The position numbers and the translations under genes were made by a program. This document shows, piece after piece, positions 38,746-50,531 of a stretch of DNA of 64,000 bases (positions are counted from its first letter, which is position 1; each line of letters starts with the position of its first letter). The notes beneath the pieces are model-generated. The model had not been told where the DNA came from. It searched no databases and was given only the letters and a program-made list of their open reading frames with translations. Where the stretch lies: contig JADFUC010000242.1 of the NCBI GenBank assembly GCA_019722365.1, positions 1 to 64,000 of the forward strand, written 5' to 3'. The stretch comes from Lithospermum erythrorhizon (taxonomy: Eukaryota > Streptophyta > Magnoliopsida > Boraginales > Boraginaceae).

Positions 38746-39846
38746 ATGTTGAAAGCTCACAAGCTTCATGCTACATGTATGGAGAAGCTGCTGAAACTCA
38801 CCGCAACAAGGCAAAGACGTAAGCACCCTAAGGGCTCTAAAGTGCATCAACCAAATCAAGATGCTACACTCAAAAGAGATTTGGCAAATAAGATCAACCA
38901 CCAAACCGCCTGGAACAAAGAAATCATAAACCGGTATCAGTATAGGTCGGAGACAACACACAAAAGAAAAAGATGGTCTTCGAAAGATTGAGTGCAACAA
39001 GCCAAGCAACCGTACCCAAGAAGCCAGAAACAATAAACCACAAATTGGTCTTCCAGAACTTAGGGGCAAACAACAAAGACAAAGGATAGTCTTCAAAAGA
39101 TTGGGGGCAACAAGCCAAGCAAATTGCAACACTCAAACGGTCGACACAATAAATCTCCAATAAGCTCCATCAGATGGCCTAATCGCAAACAAGATGTATT
39201 GACCACATATCTGAATATGTCAATACAGCAGGTGCATACAAAGTATGGAGTCGCCAACAAATGGGGGCAAAGATCGTTGTACAACCCCCGTCATTCGGGG
39301 ACAAACACTTGCCCTGCTAAAGTCATCAAAGAAATGCATAACACTCTAGATGAGGATAAACTGCCATCGCTTCCCTGGAGCATGAGCCTAAACCGTCTTA
39401 CAATCTCCTTGGACATGAGGAACAACCGTTTCCATTCTCCTTGATACGAGGGTAAACTGCCTATTCTCCTTGATAGGAGTCTAAACCTGCCTTACCATCT
39501 CCTCGACATGAGGCTAAACTATCCACTCGAATTTTTGTAATGTAAAAGATAAAGCCTATTACACTCTCGGGAAAGAGAGTTTAAAACATCCACCCCACAA
39601 ACCGCTTTCACTCTGATCCCAATGGGTACGCAGCATCTCTGAAGCCCCAAGTTCAACAGAACCTCAAAAACTCCATGTCTCCCCACAATGGTACAAGAAG
39701 CCACCTACCGGAAGTTAGCACCTGAGTCGAATACCACAGCGTATCACCCGCGGCGAGATCGCTCCAAGGACGTGGACTACTACATACGAATTCCCGAGCA
39801 TCATCCATGCTCAACTCCCGACGATGCCCAGGCTCGAGGGGGCATT
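38746..39846 (+). mobile_element. Internal remnant (3' region) of LTR retrotransposon
   Basis: Between the truncated left LTR and a purine-rich 'gctcgagggggcat' that directly precedes the right LTR start at 39847, as a polypurine tract should. No gag-pol domain is recognisable. The block instead has 3'-UTR-like tandem text: a repeat of about 100 bp near 38960-39120 ('ggtcttcgaaagattg'/'gtcttcaaaagattg' with 'caacaagccaagcaa') and units of 'tctcct.gacatgagg.taaac' at 39360-39530. Open frames here on both strands are not supported. This fits an Athila/Tat-like element that lost nearly all its coding region. Confidence 0.65.
39340..39540 (+). repeat. Minisatellite-like units in retrotransposon 3' region
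   Basis: Units of about 35-40 bp containing 'tctcct(t/c)gacatgagg' or 'tctccttgata.gag', each followed by 'taaac'. There are about five degenerate copies. They lie upstream of the polypurine tract of the element at 38556-41500. Confidence 0.7.
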
Positions 39847-41500
39847 TGTAGACAGTCAAATTTTATTTATTATTTTTAATTAAATTCAATTTATTTGGAT
39901 TAATTAAAATAATTAAATAAAGACCAATCACACACATGTGCTGATTGGGGGTTTTATCTGAGCCTCCAATTGAAACCGAACACGTATAAATTAAGGGTTC
40001 CCGATATTTTAGCCAATTGAAATTAATTAAAGTGGTAGAAATTAGTTTACCATTAATTAAACCTAATTATACATCTCTGCGACGACGTGGCATTAAAATA
40101 AGGTTCTCAAATTTACGAATTAAATTAATAAATTGGAAGAGAAAACCGAATAAAACGAGGTTTTCTTTGACAAACAAAGCTCAAAATGATGATTCGATAA
40201 ACGAGAATAGGAATTAGGTACGAATTAGCTGCGGGAAAGAAAAAGTTGAAAGCTCTGGGTGACTTTTGCCATGTTCTCCAAACAAGAATATGTTAATATT
40301 ATTTTAATATTAAATATCATACGGTTCAGATCTTGCCTCAATAATCAACGCTTAAGATCGTAATCCGCCTGAAAGTGGATCAATCAATCCGAAGAGAGCC
40401 CAAAAACCTATAAATACCCCCCCCCTATTCATTCGAAAAAATCATCCTGAAATACAACAAAGCTCTCTAATAATTTCGTGATAAGAACAAATGTAAGGTA
40501 TTTATTCATAAAAAACCTCAGTACTATTGCTTATTCGTGATAGAAAACATCAAATCTTCAACCTATAAACCTAAACAGGTGCCTAGATTGTAGAACTAAG
40601 TGAAGAACACAAAATCTTCAACTTCATACCAAAATAGGCTTTTAATTAGAGAGAATATCAATTATCGCACAAACGTAGTAATTTCGTGGATCAAAAACCT
40701 AAAACCCACAGAACTGATCATTCGTGTCTCATAAATTAAATAAACTACAAGATTAAGCCACAAATCCCATCAACAGAGTAAATCATAGCATGATATAAGC
40801 CTGCATAGCCCCGCTTAGCCATTCCTGAAAACACGAAAAGCCGCTACGATCCTCGACAAAGACAAAGATATCCACTCTGGATAAGCACTGAAGATTAGAA
40901 TGTTCTGCTAAGCACCTCGACTCAATCTAGCTGCATTTGAGATCAAGTCGCCATGCCCAGCTAGACACAAATTCAAATCAAGTCTAAGTCCCACGACTCA
41001 AGTCTAGCACTAAGATTAAGTCCGCATGCCCACATCGTATACGCTAAGTGCTTCCTGCCCTGACCATATCCAAGTCAAGACCAAGTCCAAAGACTCAAGT
41101 CTTCTATCCAGTCTAGAGATCACATTGATCCATACTCCTATCCAGCCTCACATCCAAATTGAGGCACAACTAAATACCGCTAGATCATACAACTGCCTAA
41201 AGACAAATCCAAGTTCAACTCAAAGATCACACAACGGTTCAGCACAAACGAAGACAACCAAATTCCCAACAAAATTTCAAATCAAGTCCAAGTCAAGTCC
41301 AAGACTATACCAATTAAGTCCAAAGATCTCAATTTAAATGCATTTAAAGAGAAATAGACCGATAATGGACATATATCGCTTGATAAATCTCCTTTGTACC
41401 TGATAGCTTTCCCAAAGGGGTTTCATCAGACAGTATGCATACCATAATAATAAAAATCTTTCTAGCAAGCATAATTACTATTACAAAAAAACATTTAAAC
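39847..41500 (+). repeat. Right LTR of deleted retrotransposon
   Basis: Starts TGTAGACAGTC directly after the polypurine tract. A TATA-like 'cctataaatacccc' lies at about 40408. The end is near 'aataataaaaatctttctag' around 41450-41470, text shared with the outer ends of the inverted repeat at 13118-15775. The 3' boundary is approximate. The runs of 'caagtccaag' near 41080-41340 produce open frames (41026-41337) that are not genes. Confidence 0.65.
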
Positions 41501-41700
41501 AACATTCAAGAAAGTACTTGGACATCACAAAAATATGTCATAATAAAAGACGTCATCCAAGTAAGAAAAGTTAACACTAGAACAGATCTTTTAGGAGCCG
41601 TCAAGTAAGAAAAGTTTGCAAAAAAAATTTCTTATTTTATATTTATTAATACATAATGATATAAAATATAAATAAATAAAAGTAAAAAAATTAAATTCAT

Positions 41701-42240
41701 TGTAGGCAGTCGATTACATGTGTTGATTAGGGTTTTGACCGATCTTTCAATCAAAATTGAACATGTGGAAAATAAAAGGGTTCCAAATTCAAGCACCTGA
41801 AATTAAATTTTGGTTAAAATTAGGGTTCTATATTGATTAAATCTAAAATAGGGTTTCCGAAAAGTACCACCGTTAATAAATAAATACTCCCTCCATCCCT
41901 TTATCTAACAGTCATTTACTTTTGCGTAAAGCTTAAGGAAAATTCAAACACATCTCACAAACAAAGTTTTCCCTCTAATATTTCTTACTTAATTTGATAA
42001 CATGGGAACAAAAAAAGGAATTTCTATTTTTGGAAAATGGTTCTTAGATTAAGGGATGGAGGGAGTACTTTTTTATCGTTCTACGTAATTTGATTCATGG
42101 AAAAATCTCAACGGTTCGGATCGTCAATCCACCTGATTTTGGATCAACCAATCAGAAGAAAGCCTATAAATACATCCTTATTTTCGAAAATGAGGGAGAA
42201 AATATAGGTTTCTATCTATCCTAATAACAATTTACGCAAT
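41701..42240 (+). repeat. Second LTR fragment of the TGTAGACAG family
   Basis: Starts TGTAGGCAGTC, like the LTR at 39847, then 'gattacatgtgttgattagg', 'gaacatgtggaaaataaa' and 'gggttcc'. After an inserted MITE it resumes with 'caacggttcggatc', 'gatcaaccaatcagaag' and 'gcctataaatac', as at 40320-40420. It lacks about 70 bp near its start relative to the other copy. No internal region is attached, so it may be a solo or truncated LTR. Confidence 0.65.
41887..42065. mobile_element. Stowaway-type MITE (Tc1/mariner family)
   Basis: 179 bp bounded by CTCCCTCCATCCC and GGGATGGAGGGAG, a perfect 13-bp inverted pair with the Stowaway consensus, flanked by TA at 41885-41886 and 42066-42067. It is non-coding and depends on a mariner-like transposase elsewhere. 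It sits inside the LTR fragment at 41701-42240, so it inserted after that LTR. Confidence 0.95.
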
Positions 42241-44219
42241 TATAGATATGAATCTCAGGAACACTACATATATATAAAAACAATAAATATGAATTACAAG
42301 TGTGTACTTTTGTTCTTGAATATTAATAATGGAAGCAGAATAATGAGCTCAATAATACTCAATCAAAGTGTCTCCAAGAGTATACACACCAGCAAATGAT
42401 CTGAACTTCTCCTTGCATTTTACTAGAACGATAATTAAAGTGAATCGAAAAAAAAACTTATTTCTCTTTCTAGAGAGGGGCGGCTATATTAGGTAGAGGG
42501 GGATAGAGAATTCTTTATTTTTCAAAGTAAGAATTGGAACAAGTGATATAAAGGGGTTGGTGTTCTATTATTAGATTTCCTATCATAGTGCGAACAGGGC
42601 TTTTATCAAATAAGAAATAAAAACCAACTCTAAAGTCTAGGAATTCAATCTCCCACAATTTACATCATATGCGTTGCCTAGTCCAATTATTCGGAATTGA
42701 ATTTTGGCCACAATTATTTACTTCATGTTTCAATTTAAACTCGAAAATTTATAATACATTTATTATTACTTCGGTTTGTCGTTTGTGTGACCTCTTAGCA
42801 CGGATCTATAAAAGCAATATATTAAATAATATTAACGGATTATTATCTTAATATATACATTATGAGCGGACCTAGTAACCCATCATAACCTCTAATGTTA
42901 ATACCGTTTTAAATTTTAAATATTAATTGTCCAACAATTAATATATATCGAACTTATAGTTTTAAAATATTAACTCGGTTACACAATCACATTATTCAAC
43001 GAGTACTTTCATTATGAGATCTTAGATCTCATATTCCAATATTCCAATAGAAAAACCACCTGAAAATACAGGTCTTTGGATATTGAAAAATCTCTATAAA
43101 ATTCCTTGTGAATCCAAAGAGCAATAGAATTAAGTGTTCAACAACCATTGCCCGAGCCGTCATAAAATCACAACCAAATCACCGCTCAGAACACGAAAAC
43201 ATTCAACTCGTCGAATCTCGGGGCCATAAAAGGGGCCGGAATCAAGAAACGAGAGGATGATATTCAAAAGAAACTTAACAAAAAGAAACATCCAGAGGCG
43301 CATTATTAAGCTACTTATTAGAATAATCTTAGGATAAATTGCAGTTATACACTGCCCAGTGCTTGAGTTGAGAGGAATTCATAGATCAAGAAACTGACCT
43401 CAATTAGAGTGCAGATAAGCATGAACTCTTGAATAGAATCAGCTAGTTGTGCCTCATTGGTCATTTGAGAAAAACAATTGTAAATGTTTAGGTCCTTGAA
43501 GGTTATTCGGCGCTTCCAATTCTAAGAATTGACAATCCCACATATTAATCAACTACTTGATCAGCCTTCCGTTATTGGATAGTAAAGGTTAATGGATTAG
43601 AACTTCGGGAACCAGGAAGATTGATTTGTGTTCTTGGTAGCTATTTGTGAGGTTAGGAGCTAGAATCGATAAACGCAGTGGCGGAGAAATGAAAAATTGG
43701 AGAAAAAAGAAGGGCAACATTACCAAATGAAATGGTCACTATAGATTGATGATAGATTAAACGGAATAAATAGGACATAGAAGGTGAAATGAAGATACAC
43801 TTAGGGAGAAGATAGAAAAAAATTGAGACTAAAGAAGATAGAGAACTTAGCTGATACCAATTCTATTATTTATATAATATATAGAGTTAAACCATGACTT
43901 GAAAAGCTATAAAATGATTAAAGGACTCTTTGATACTAGCATTCTGAAGTTGGGTCGGCGTATATCATGTTGTGGATTTGGGCCTTTAAATTTGAACGAG
44001 TTGTGTGATTTGAAAAGCCCGATGTCGAGCTTCAAAATGAAAATTTTATTCTTTATCTGACTTTTAGTGTGATTTGAAAAGCATGTTCCTAATTTTAGGA
44101 TCAATTTGAATACTTTTCTATCATGAAAGGATATTTGCAGTGGGGTTTCTGACATTATTTCTTGGGTTTTGTTGGTAGGTGGTGTGGCTTATGTTTTGGC
44201 CGCTAGAGAGAGAATTTAT
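42241..44219. other. No gene seen; probable unassigned repeat DNA
   Basis: Text such as 'gtgtgacctcttagcacgga' and 'atacattatgagcggaccta' around 42780-42880 looks like repetitive plant DNA, but I cannot assign it. 'gctgataccaattcta' at 43851-43866 reads TTGGTATCAGC on the minus strand and could be a primer-binding site. No coding domains support an element. The frame 43907-44155 (minus) is unrecognised. Confidence 0.4.
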
Positions 44220-44822
44220 TGTTGGAATGAAGAAGAAAAATTTCGTTTCAATAATAGTGGGAGGTCGGGACTAAATCCGATCCGGGGCAAAAAAAATTCG
44301 GAAGAACTTTGGGAGATGTTAAGGTTGCGAGGTCCCGACGCCTCCCAGCCAGGTTCGTGGTGTGCTGATTTTGAGGCGGTTCTGAGGCTTTTAGGCCCGG
44401 TTTTCTTATTCGGTTTAGGTTTTAGACCTAGTATCTCTTGTAGCCTATAAATAGGGTCTCTTGGTTGATTATGAATTACTCAAATATTAGAATCATAAGA
44501 AAATAGTGTTGAGAGATTTGTGAAGCTTGTAATTAGAGTTTTCAATCTATAAGAAAATATCTAATTGAAAGATAGTAGAATAGGGTTCTTGAGTAGTTCT
44601 GTAAATAATTCTTCCTGAGTTATTAGTGAATCTGCAGCGAAATTTTGGATGTACTTTTCGCTAAGAGGGAACTAGGAGTAAAATAACGTGTTTATTGCTT
44701 TCTTTGTTTGTCATAATGCAGTTGGCGTAGATTATACATTGAACTGGATTATCATCTGGCGGGATTAGTGATGTGAGGTAATTAGGGGGCGTTTAATTGT
44801 GCAATAGCAGTCTTTGAATTCT
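44220..44822 (+). repeat. Left LTR of internally deleted Ty1-copia element
   Basis: Starts TGTTGGAATGAAGAAG. A TATA-like 'cctataaatagggtctc' lies at about 44446. It is followed by 'attagtatcggaagcgg' near 44827, a decayed primer-binding site. The first 150 bases match the right copy at 46129. The open frame 44169-44450 crosses the LTR edge and is not a gene. Confidence 0.75.
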
Positions 44823-46128
44823 AACAATTAGTATCGGAAGCGGGGATTTGTAATAAATAAAATTAATTGAGGAGGATTATAGCTGGAGAGCAGGCGTGAT
44901 ACTCCCTGAGGATGGAAAACTATTTGATGGAACTAATTTTCATTTATGGAAGATGCAAATTGAAGACTAATATATCTGAAGAACATTTGAACCACTATCG
45001 AGAAGCCGATAAAGATGGCGAAAGTGGAACAAAGCTAGGCAGGGAAAGTTCTAAAGGCGATCCGATTGTTGGTGATAATGTGTCTCGTAATGTGGCGAAA
45101 GAGACCACAACAAGAGGGCAATAAGTGATGTCGGTTGTATGAGAAACCCGCACTACTCATAATAAGGTATCTCGATGAACAACCATGGGAGGCAGGCGGC
45201 AAGGGAGTAGATTCGGACATATAGTTGAATGTTGGAATTGTGGCAAGAAAGGTCACGTAAGAAGCATTGCGAGAAAAGGAGGGATCTATGGTAGCGTTGA
45301 AGATGCTTTTAATTGGTGAGAATGTTTGATTGACTCTTGGGTGTTAGATTAGGCGTCTATCATATCCTTTGGTGATTGTAGCATAATGAAAATTATGTTC
45401 TTTGGGAGATTTTTGGGAAGATTCATCTACATGAGGATGGAAGGGCCTTAATATTTGTGGTATAGGAGATGTTGATTTGAGGTTATCAAATGGTTCCGTA
45501 TGGAAGATTCACGAAAGTCGCGTATGTGCCCAAGCGGCGAGGGTAATCTTATTTCGATTAAGTCGATTAGATGTTGATGGTTGTAGGTTATATTTGATGG
45601 GGAGTCACGGAAGGTGACAAAGGGAGCACGTATTGTTCTTTGAGGGTCATAAAATCGGGTTCTGTATAAGGTTACAACGAAGGGGTGTTCTTGCGGATCA
45701 TCGGGGTTAGCGTCTGAAGAAAGGCGTTGTAAAGTCTCACCGGCCTCTTAATATTACGCTAGGCTGAAAGAAGGTAATTACGATCAAACACCGAATATCG
45801 ATGAATGGATCAAATGGGAGGCCAAGGCCAAGAAGAAGAAGAGATTCATTGATGGCCGTCGAGCAGAAGTTTCAAGGCACACAGGAAGAAGGTCCAAAGG
45901 TGTGGCGGTGAAGAAAGAACATGTTGTGGGGAAAAGTCCGGGCAATGGTTTTGGCTATGTCTCTTGATAGCTAAGTTGGTGACATTCAATGATGTTCTTG
46001 GATTAGTGAAAGACAACGAAGTTAAGTTCGGCTTCGGTGAAAGTTCGAGATGATGAACTCGGGATACTCTTTACTTGAGGTTAGACTAATGGAAGACAAG
46101 ATCGAAATTTGTCTTCAAATTGGGAGAT
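44823..46128 (+). pseudogene. Ty1-copia gag/protease remnant, rest of pol deleted
   Basis: A Gag start resembling copia family proteins is at 44912-44975 (open frame MENYLMEL... overlapping a run that encodes FHLWKMQIE). A zinc-knuckle-like run (CWNCGKKGH) lies near 45235-45260. A protease region near 45330-45530 includes an SWVLD..ASI-type box and a segment reading SNGSVWKIHE. Frameshifts are frequent. Integrase, reverse transcriptase and RNase H cannot be found in the remaining 600 bases, so the internal region (1.3 kb) has lost most of pol. 'aaattgggaga' just before 46129 fits the polypurine tract. Confidence 0.75.
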
Positions 46129-46262
46129 TGTTGGAATGAAGAAAAATTTAGTCTCAATAGTGGGAGGTCGGGGGAGGTCGGGACAACCCGGGCAAGTGTC
46201 GGAAAGGGCAGGTGTTAGGATTTGCAGGTCCGACCTTGCTCAGCCAGCGGGTTCGTGATTTG
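46129..46262 (+). repeat. Right LTR (truncated) of Ty1-copia element
   Basis: Starts TGTTGGAATGAAG and matches 44220-44370 through 'aatagtgggaggtcggg', 'cagccag' and 'ggttcgtg'. The match stops near 46262, where LINE-derived DNA begins, so most of this LTR is missing. Confidence 0.75.
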
Positions 46263-46289
46263 TAAGAAATTGAATCTTGATTCTTTGTT

Positions 46290-47465
46290 CTTCATTTTGT
46301 TTACTCTGTATTTGTTTTGCTATTTCTTTTTCTTTTTTTATGAATCGATGATTTTATTGCAGAAACCCCAAATAAGCATTCTGAATTAGTTCATGTACAT
46401 ATAACTCTACTCAACTCTCTAAAGGCTAAGTATATAAGCTATTACTCAACAATACAGTGAGACTTAAGCACAGTGGTTGCTCTTCCTGCTTGATCTCGGG
46501 AAGTTCCGTGCACGATCAGCTACCTCCCGGTTTTGATGACTTCGCCATTGAGGGTGAGATTCCGTTGATGCCACGTAACCCACATTCCAATCAACCAACA
46601 ATTGAAGTCTCTCCAATCCATATTTACATGAAAGAATTCCAAGAGATCTTTGCTATCAACAAAGATATTTGTTGGTATTGGGCACCGAAGTAAGTTGTTC
46701 GCCGACGTAAAGGACTGTTGGAAACTATGTATGTACTCGGCTTCCTTCCCGTTATACAAGAAACATACATGGTATTTATTCCCATTTTTCTACCGAGACT
46801 TGTGCACGGGGAAGAGGAATCGGAATACAATCTCCAAGCGAGTGTTGACCTTGCTAGGGACCTTCTGATCCATATTTTCCCTCAAAACATCGAAGGGCTA
46901 ATCTACTGAATGGAGTCTTTGTCTAGATAGATGTTGTTTCGATAAGATGTCCTCCGCGCGTCAAACTTTCCATTCGGGAAATGGCATAGCGTGAATCAGG
47001 AAATGGCATAGCGAGAATCAACTCCGCCTCGAAAGGAAAGAAAAGTTCCTTGACTATTGCCTCATCCCACATCAGGTTGTGGACATCCATCAACAAGTCC
47101 ACCTTGGCATTTTCGAATCCTAGGGGTGGTGGTGTCAATAACCGGGCAGCCTTATCGTAAGTCACCCAGCTATCTTGCCATATTCTGTTGTATGGCCATT
47201 CTGACCTTCCACGCGTCCTTTTAAAGACCTCCATGCCGTCAAACTTTGCCACGTGAACAATGGTTGTGCAAAATTCGGGCATCCAGGTGATGATTCAGTA
47301 CTTAGCTTTAAAGGCCATAGCCAACATACTTCCAGGCTCCGTAACAAGCTTCTATACCTGTTTTGCAAGGAAGGCAGCATTGAAATGCTGCAGTCTCACA
47401 AGCCCGTTCCCCCGCCATGTTGGCCTACACGCCGTCTCGCCACCCGATGCGTTTTCCTCCTTTGA
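46290..47465 (-). pseudogene. LINE ORF2 C-terminal remnant (zf-RVT region)
   Basis: On the minus strand a broken frame reads like the end of a plant L1-type ORF2. ALLAKQV-like text lies near 47370. The open piece 46923-47282 contains YNRIWQDSWVTYDKAARLL and ELILAMPFPDSRYA, as in the region preceding the zinc-binding zf-RVT domain. Near 46520-46759 a piece includes CWLIGMWVTWHQRNLTLNG, like the ORF2 tail. The endonuclease and polymerase core are absent. The overlapping plus-strand frames 46457-46910 and 47253-47544 are antisense shadows. Confidence 0.65.
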
Positions 47466-47797
47466 GCCCCACCAAAAATTAGCCATGCAGGCTGAAGCTC
47501 ATGACATAGAGGATGTGATCACAAAACCTTTGCATTGCATATAAGGGTGCTTAGATCTTGATTTATCTGAACCTCTTTGCCCTTGATAGAGACTTTGTTT
47601 GCCATCTACTTGATCACTCATAATCAACTTTGGAGAAGCAAAAATGTCTTTTTAGATAGGTCAGCTGGCTGGAAGCCTCAAATACTTGATATGCTTTGAG
47701 ACCTTAGTGACTGAAAACTTCCAACATCAACTTTGCCTCCACCGAGAGACATTGATTTGCAGAAACAAATAGATGATTTTGCTAAGTTCACCGCTTG

Positions 47798-48662
47798 TCA
47801 AGATATGTTCTCATACACCTCCAGAATATCTCTTATTGTTTGACACTCCTCTGGTGTGGCGTGCGCAAAGAACAAAGCGTTTACATAGTGCCACCGTCCT
47901 ATGATCAATGCCACTTGATTGATACACAGTGCAGTTTTTTCCCCAACACTCTTCATCCATAGTCCATATTGCACATCCCTCTTACGTTCCTCCGGGTTGG
48001 TGGTACATTCCTTTATTAGATGTCCAAGTAAACCACTTCTAAAACACAGATTTGGCGGCCTCTCGCTATGACAGACGGTGATGGTGCACCTTGCGTTAAG
48101 GTTTATTAATCTCCTCAATGATATGGTGACGTCAACCTTGACCCTCAACCGAAAGAACCATTTCCCATCAAGCTCTTTCTCCCGCAATTCCACTACCGTA
48201 CAGTCCTTGAACACCCTTGAGAGTTTCGAGGCAACAGCACTTGTATAACACTCTGGAGGCAGGCCCCTTACATGCACCCAGAATGGACAATGTGTAAACA
48301 TCAGCTCTTGGGGTCTCTTCCCCATCTCCCAAGGGCGCATGAGTAGGACATTATTCTCAAAACACCATGGTCCTCCACTCAACACACGTTGCATTTCCTT
48401 TGACGACGGGAAGAAAACATGGGACAGATTGGTATCTATTCTCTCGACCTTTATCTCCTTCATGTTCCATGCCTTCGACATTGCTAATGAAAAACCCCGT
48501 GGGCTAATGTTTAAGTTTTTGTGGCATGCATCTTGATGAAGCTGCTAGCCAAACACTTATGCCTCCCCACATCCATGTCCTCCTCATTCACTAGCGTCAC
48601 CGCTTCCTCCTTTACCGACAATTGGCATGCTTGTAAATTCTTAATTATCTCAGCCTCCATCA
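47798..48662 (-). pseudogene. LINE ORF1-like protein, DUF4283 plus CCHC zinc knuckle
   Basis: The start region at 48662 reads MEAEIIKNL, and the long open piece is 48481-47798 (227 codons). It has the DUF4283 pattern common in plant LINE ORF1 proteins and related retroelement genes. This is a GGPWCFENNVLLMRPWE block, then FWVHVRGLPPECYT, then a degenerate zinc knuckle with CFRSGLLGHLIKEC (the second Cys is replaced by Ser). A frameshift or stop near 48490-48535 separates the first 40 codons. It probably belongs with the ORF2 remnant at 46290-47465; the middle of the element has been deleted. Confidence 0.75.
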
Positions 48663-49350
48663 CATCAATAGAGAGTGACGTATACAACTAGGGATAACCG
48701 TAGTAGAAAAGAAACACTCAACCCTTTCCAATGAGAGAGTGAGGAAGAATACTGTCAAATATTTGAGAGAGAAAAATTAAGAGAGAGATTGTAATTAATC
48801 AAAAAATTAAAAACTTGAAATCTTTGAAACAATTGTTAAATTTATTATTCATATTAACAATATTATAAAACTATTTATGTTAGAAGATTCACATCGAGAT
48901 CAAAAACATTATTCTAGCTTTATATCAAAATTTATTTATTGTAGTGGTTTATCTATGAATAGTCAACTATCCACCTAAATCCAAAATACAAGAACAGTAA
49001 ACAATAAACAACAAAATCAATTGATGTGGTAGTGTGGGTTCGACTCTCATCTTGTTTTGCTATTTCTTTAATTATCCACCAACGTTGGTTCCAAAAATAT
49101 GCACGAGTTAATGAAAATTATGATCATATTGTTTTTAGCTTCATATTTTACTTTTGTCTTAAGATGTATTAAGATAATATGCCTATTTTATTTCATGTTA
49201 TGGAAAAATCGTTAAACCAACTAACGTTGCTTCATACTATATACCAGCTGCCTCAGTGATTCATTTTTGTGGCGAGTTCCTAAAAAATTCTTAGGATGTA
49301 AACAATGCAAAGGGTTGAAAAGATTTTTTTGGGGAATTCAATCCCACCAA

Positions 49351-49470
49351 ATTTACAAGAAAATAATATTTCTCGATCATTCTCTATACCAATCTACAGT
49401 TACTGAAGTAATTTACAAGAAAACAATATTTCTCGATCATTTTCTGGATAGATTAGTCACTTCAGTACTT
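49351..49470. repeat. 60-bp tandem duplication
   Basis: Units 49351-49410 and 49411-49470 share 'atttacaagaaaa.aatatt' and 'tctcgatcatt'. The adjacent 'tggatagattagtcact' is also repeated at 49445-49461 and 49487-49503. Confidence 0.85.
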
Positions 49471-49748
49471 TCATCCAAAATAACATGGATAGATTAGTCA
49501 CTTTATTATTTAAGCGTTTTTAAAACCCGAAACTCTTCTATTATAGCATTTGACACCCCCTTTCTCCCGTCACTTACATTCTTGGCTCAATTCTCTTGAA
49601 CCCTTAAACATCCACTGATCCATAGTTTCGTACCATCTCCACTACCATCACCATCATACATTAAACCACCCCAACGTAGACATAAACTAGCCAACTCGGT
49701 TGACACCCATCCCCATCTCCCAACTCAGGGATACACATATTAAGGAAA

Positions 49749-49860
49749 AGAATGTGGATGGTTCACAAAAAAATGCTGCCATATAAAGTATGGCAACAGA
49801 GAACATAAGAATGTGATGGTTCACAAAAAAATGTGCCATCTAAAGTATGGCAACAGAGAA
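49749..49860. repeat. 59-bp tandem duplication
   Basis: Two units share 'gatggttcacaaaaaaatg', 'taaagtatggcaacagagaa' and 'aagaatgtg', with a few differences. Confidence 0.9.
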
Positions 49861-50531
49861 GATATAAAGTACTGGGTTGTTAATTGATTTTTCTCAGCTC
49901 ATTTGAAGTGATAGTAGCCTCTGATTTGCCATTTCCATTATGTATGTTTTAGCAGTAGTTTGAGTTTCAGTTCAACTGAAATTGATGCATTATATACGAA
50001 GTACGGAGTATATATTTTCTTTGCAGTTTTACTTTAATCTATAAAACCTAAGAGCTATTATAACAAGATTTGATCATTGGGCTGCTAATTGATAGTTTCT
50101 CAGCTCATTTGAAGTATGAGTTTCTGATTTTTCTCATTCTTTCTATTTTAGTTGTTGATTGAGTTTTAGTACAATTGAAATCTTATTTAATCTGTAGAAC
50201 CTCAATGTTGGAGAAAATTAAGGTAAGAATGTAAATGAGGAAAGAAAGAGGATGTCAACTGCTCTAATAAAAGTGTTTTGAGTTATTAAGAATGCTTAAA
50301 CAATAAAGTGACTAAATTGCCCTCGCTATTTTGGACGTAAGTACTAAAATGATACTGTTTAGGAACATCAATGATTGAAACAGGAGGATTTTAAACATCA
50401 GTGATCGAAGTGGTTTTTTTTTTAAATCGTTAGTAATGTCCAAACCCATTAACCCAAAAAAAATTATCCAACATTCAAATCAAAAGCTAAGACAATTTCT
50501 TCTGATAAAATGAACTAGAATGAACATGCAC

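Larger units (their letters stand above)
48663..50531. other. Intergenic, no gene; local tandem duplications
   Basis: No supported coding sequence. It contains the two tandem duplications listed separately and a looser duplication of about 130 bp (49870-50010 and 50077-50205), sharing 'ttctcagctcatttgaagt', a 'ctgattt' word and 'caattgaaat'/'caactgaaat'. The 3' end of the minus-strand SYF1 transcript should lie in the last few hundred bases. Confidence 0.6.

Noticed and set aside
43851..43866. Possible minus-strand primer-binding site (TTGGTATCAGC)
   Set aside because: No LTR terminus or retrotransposon domain could be placed next to it, so the match may be chance.
46457..46909. Plus-strand open frames that look like a short gene
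   Set aside because: The opposite strand reads as the tail of LINE ORF2, so these frames are antisense shadows.
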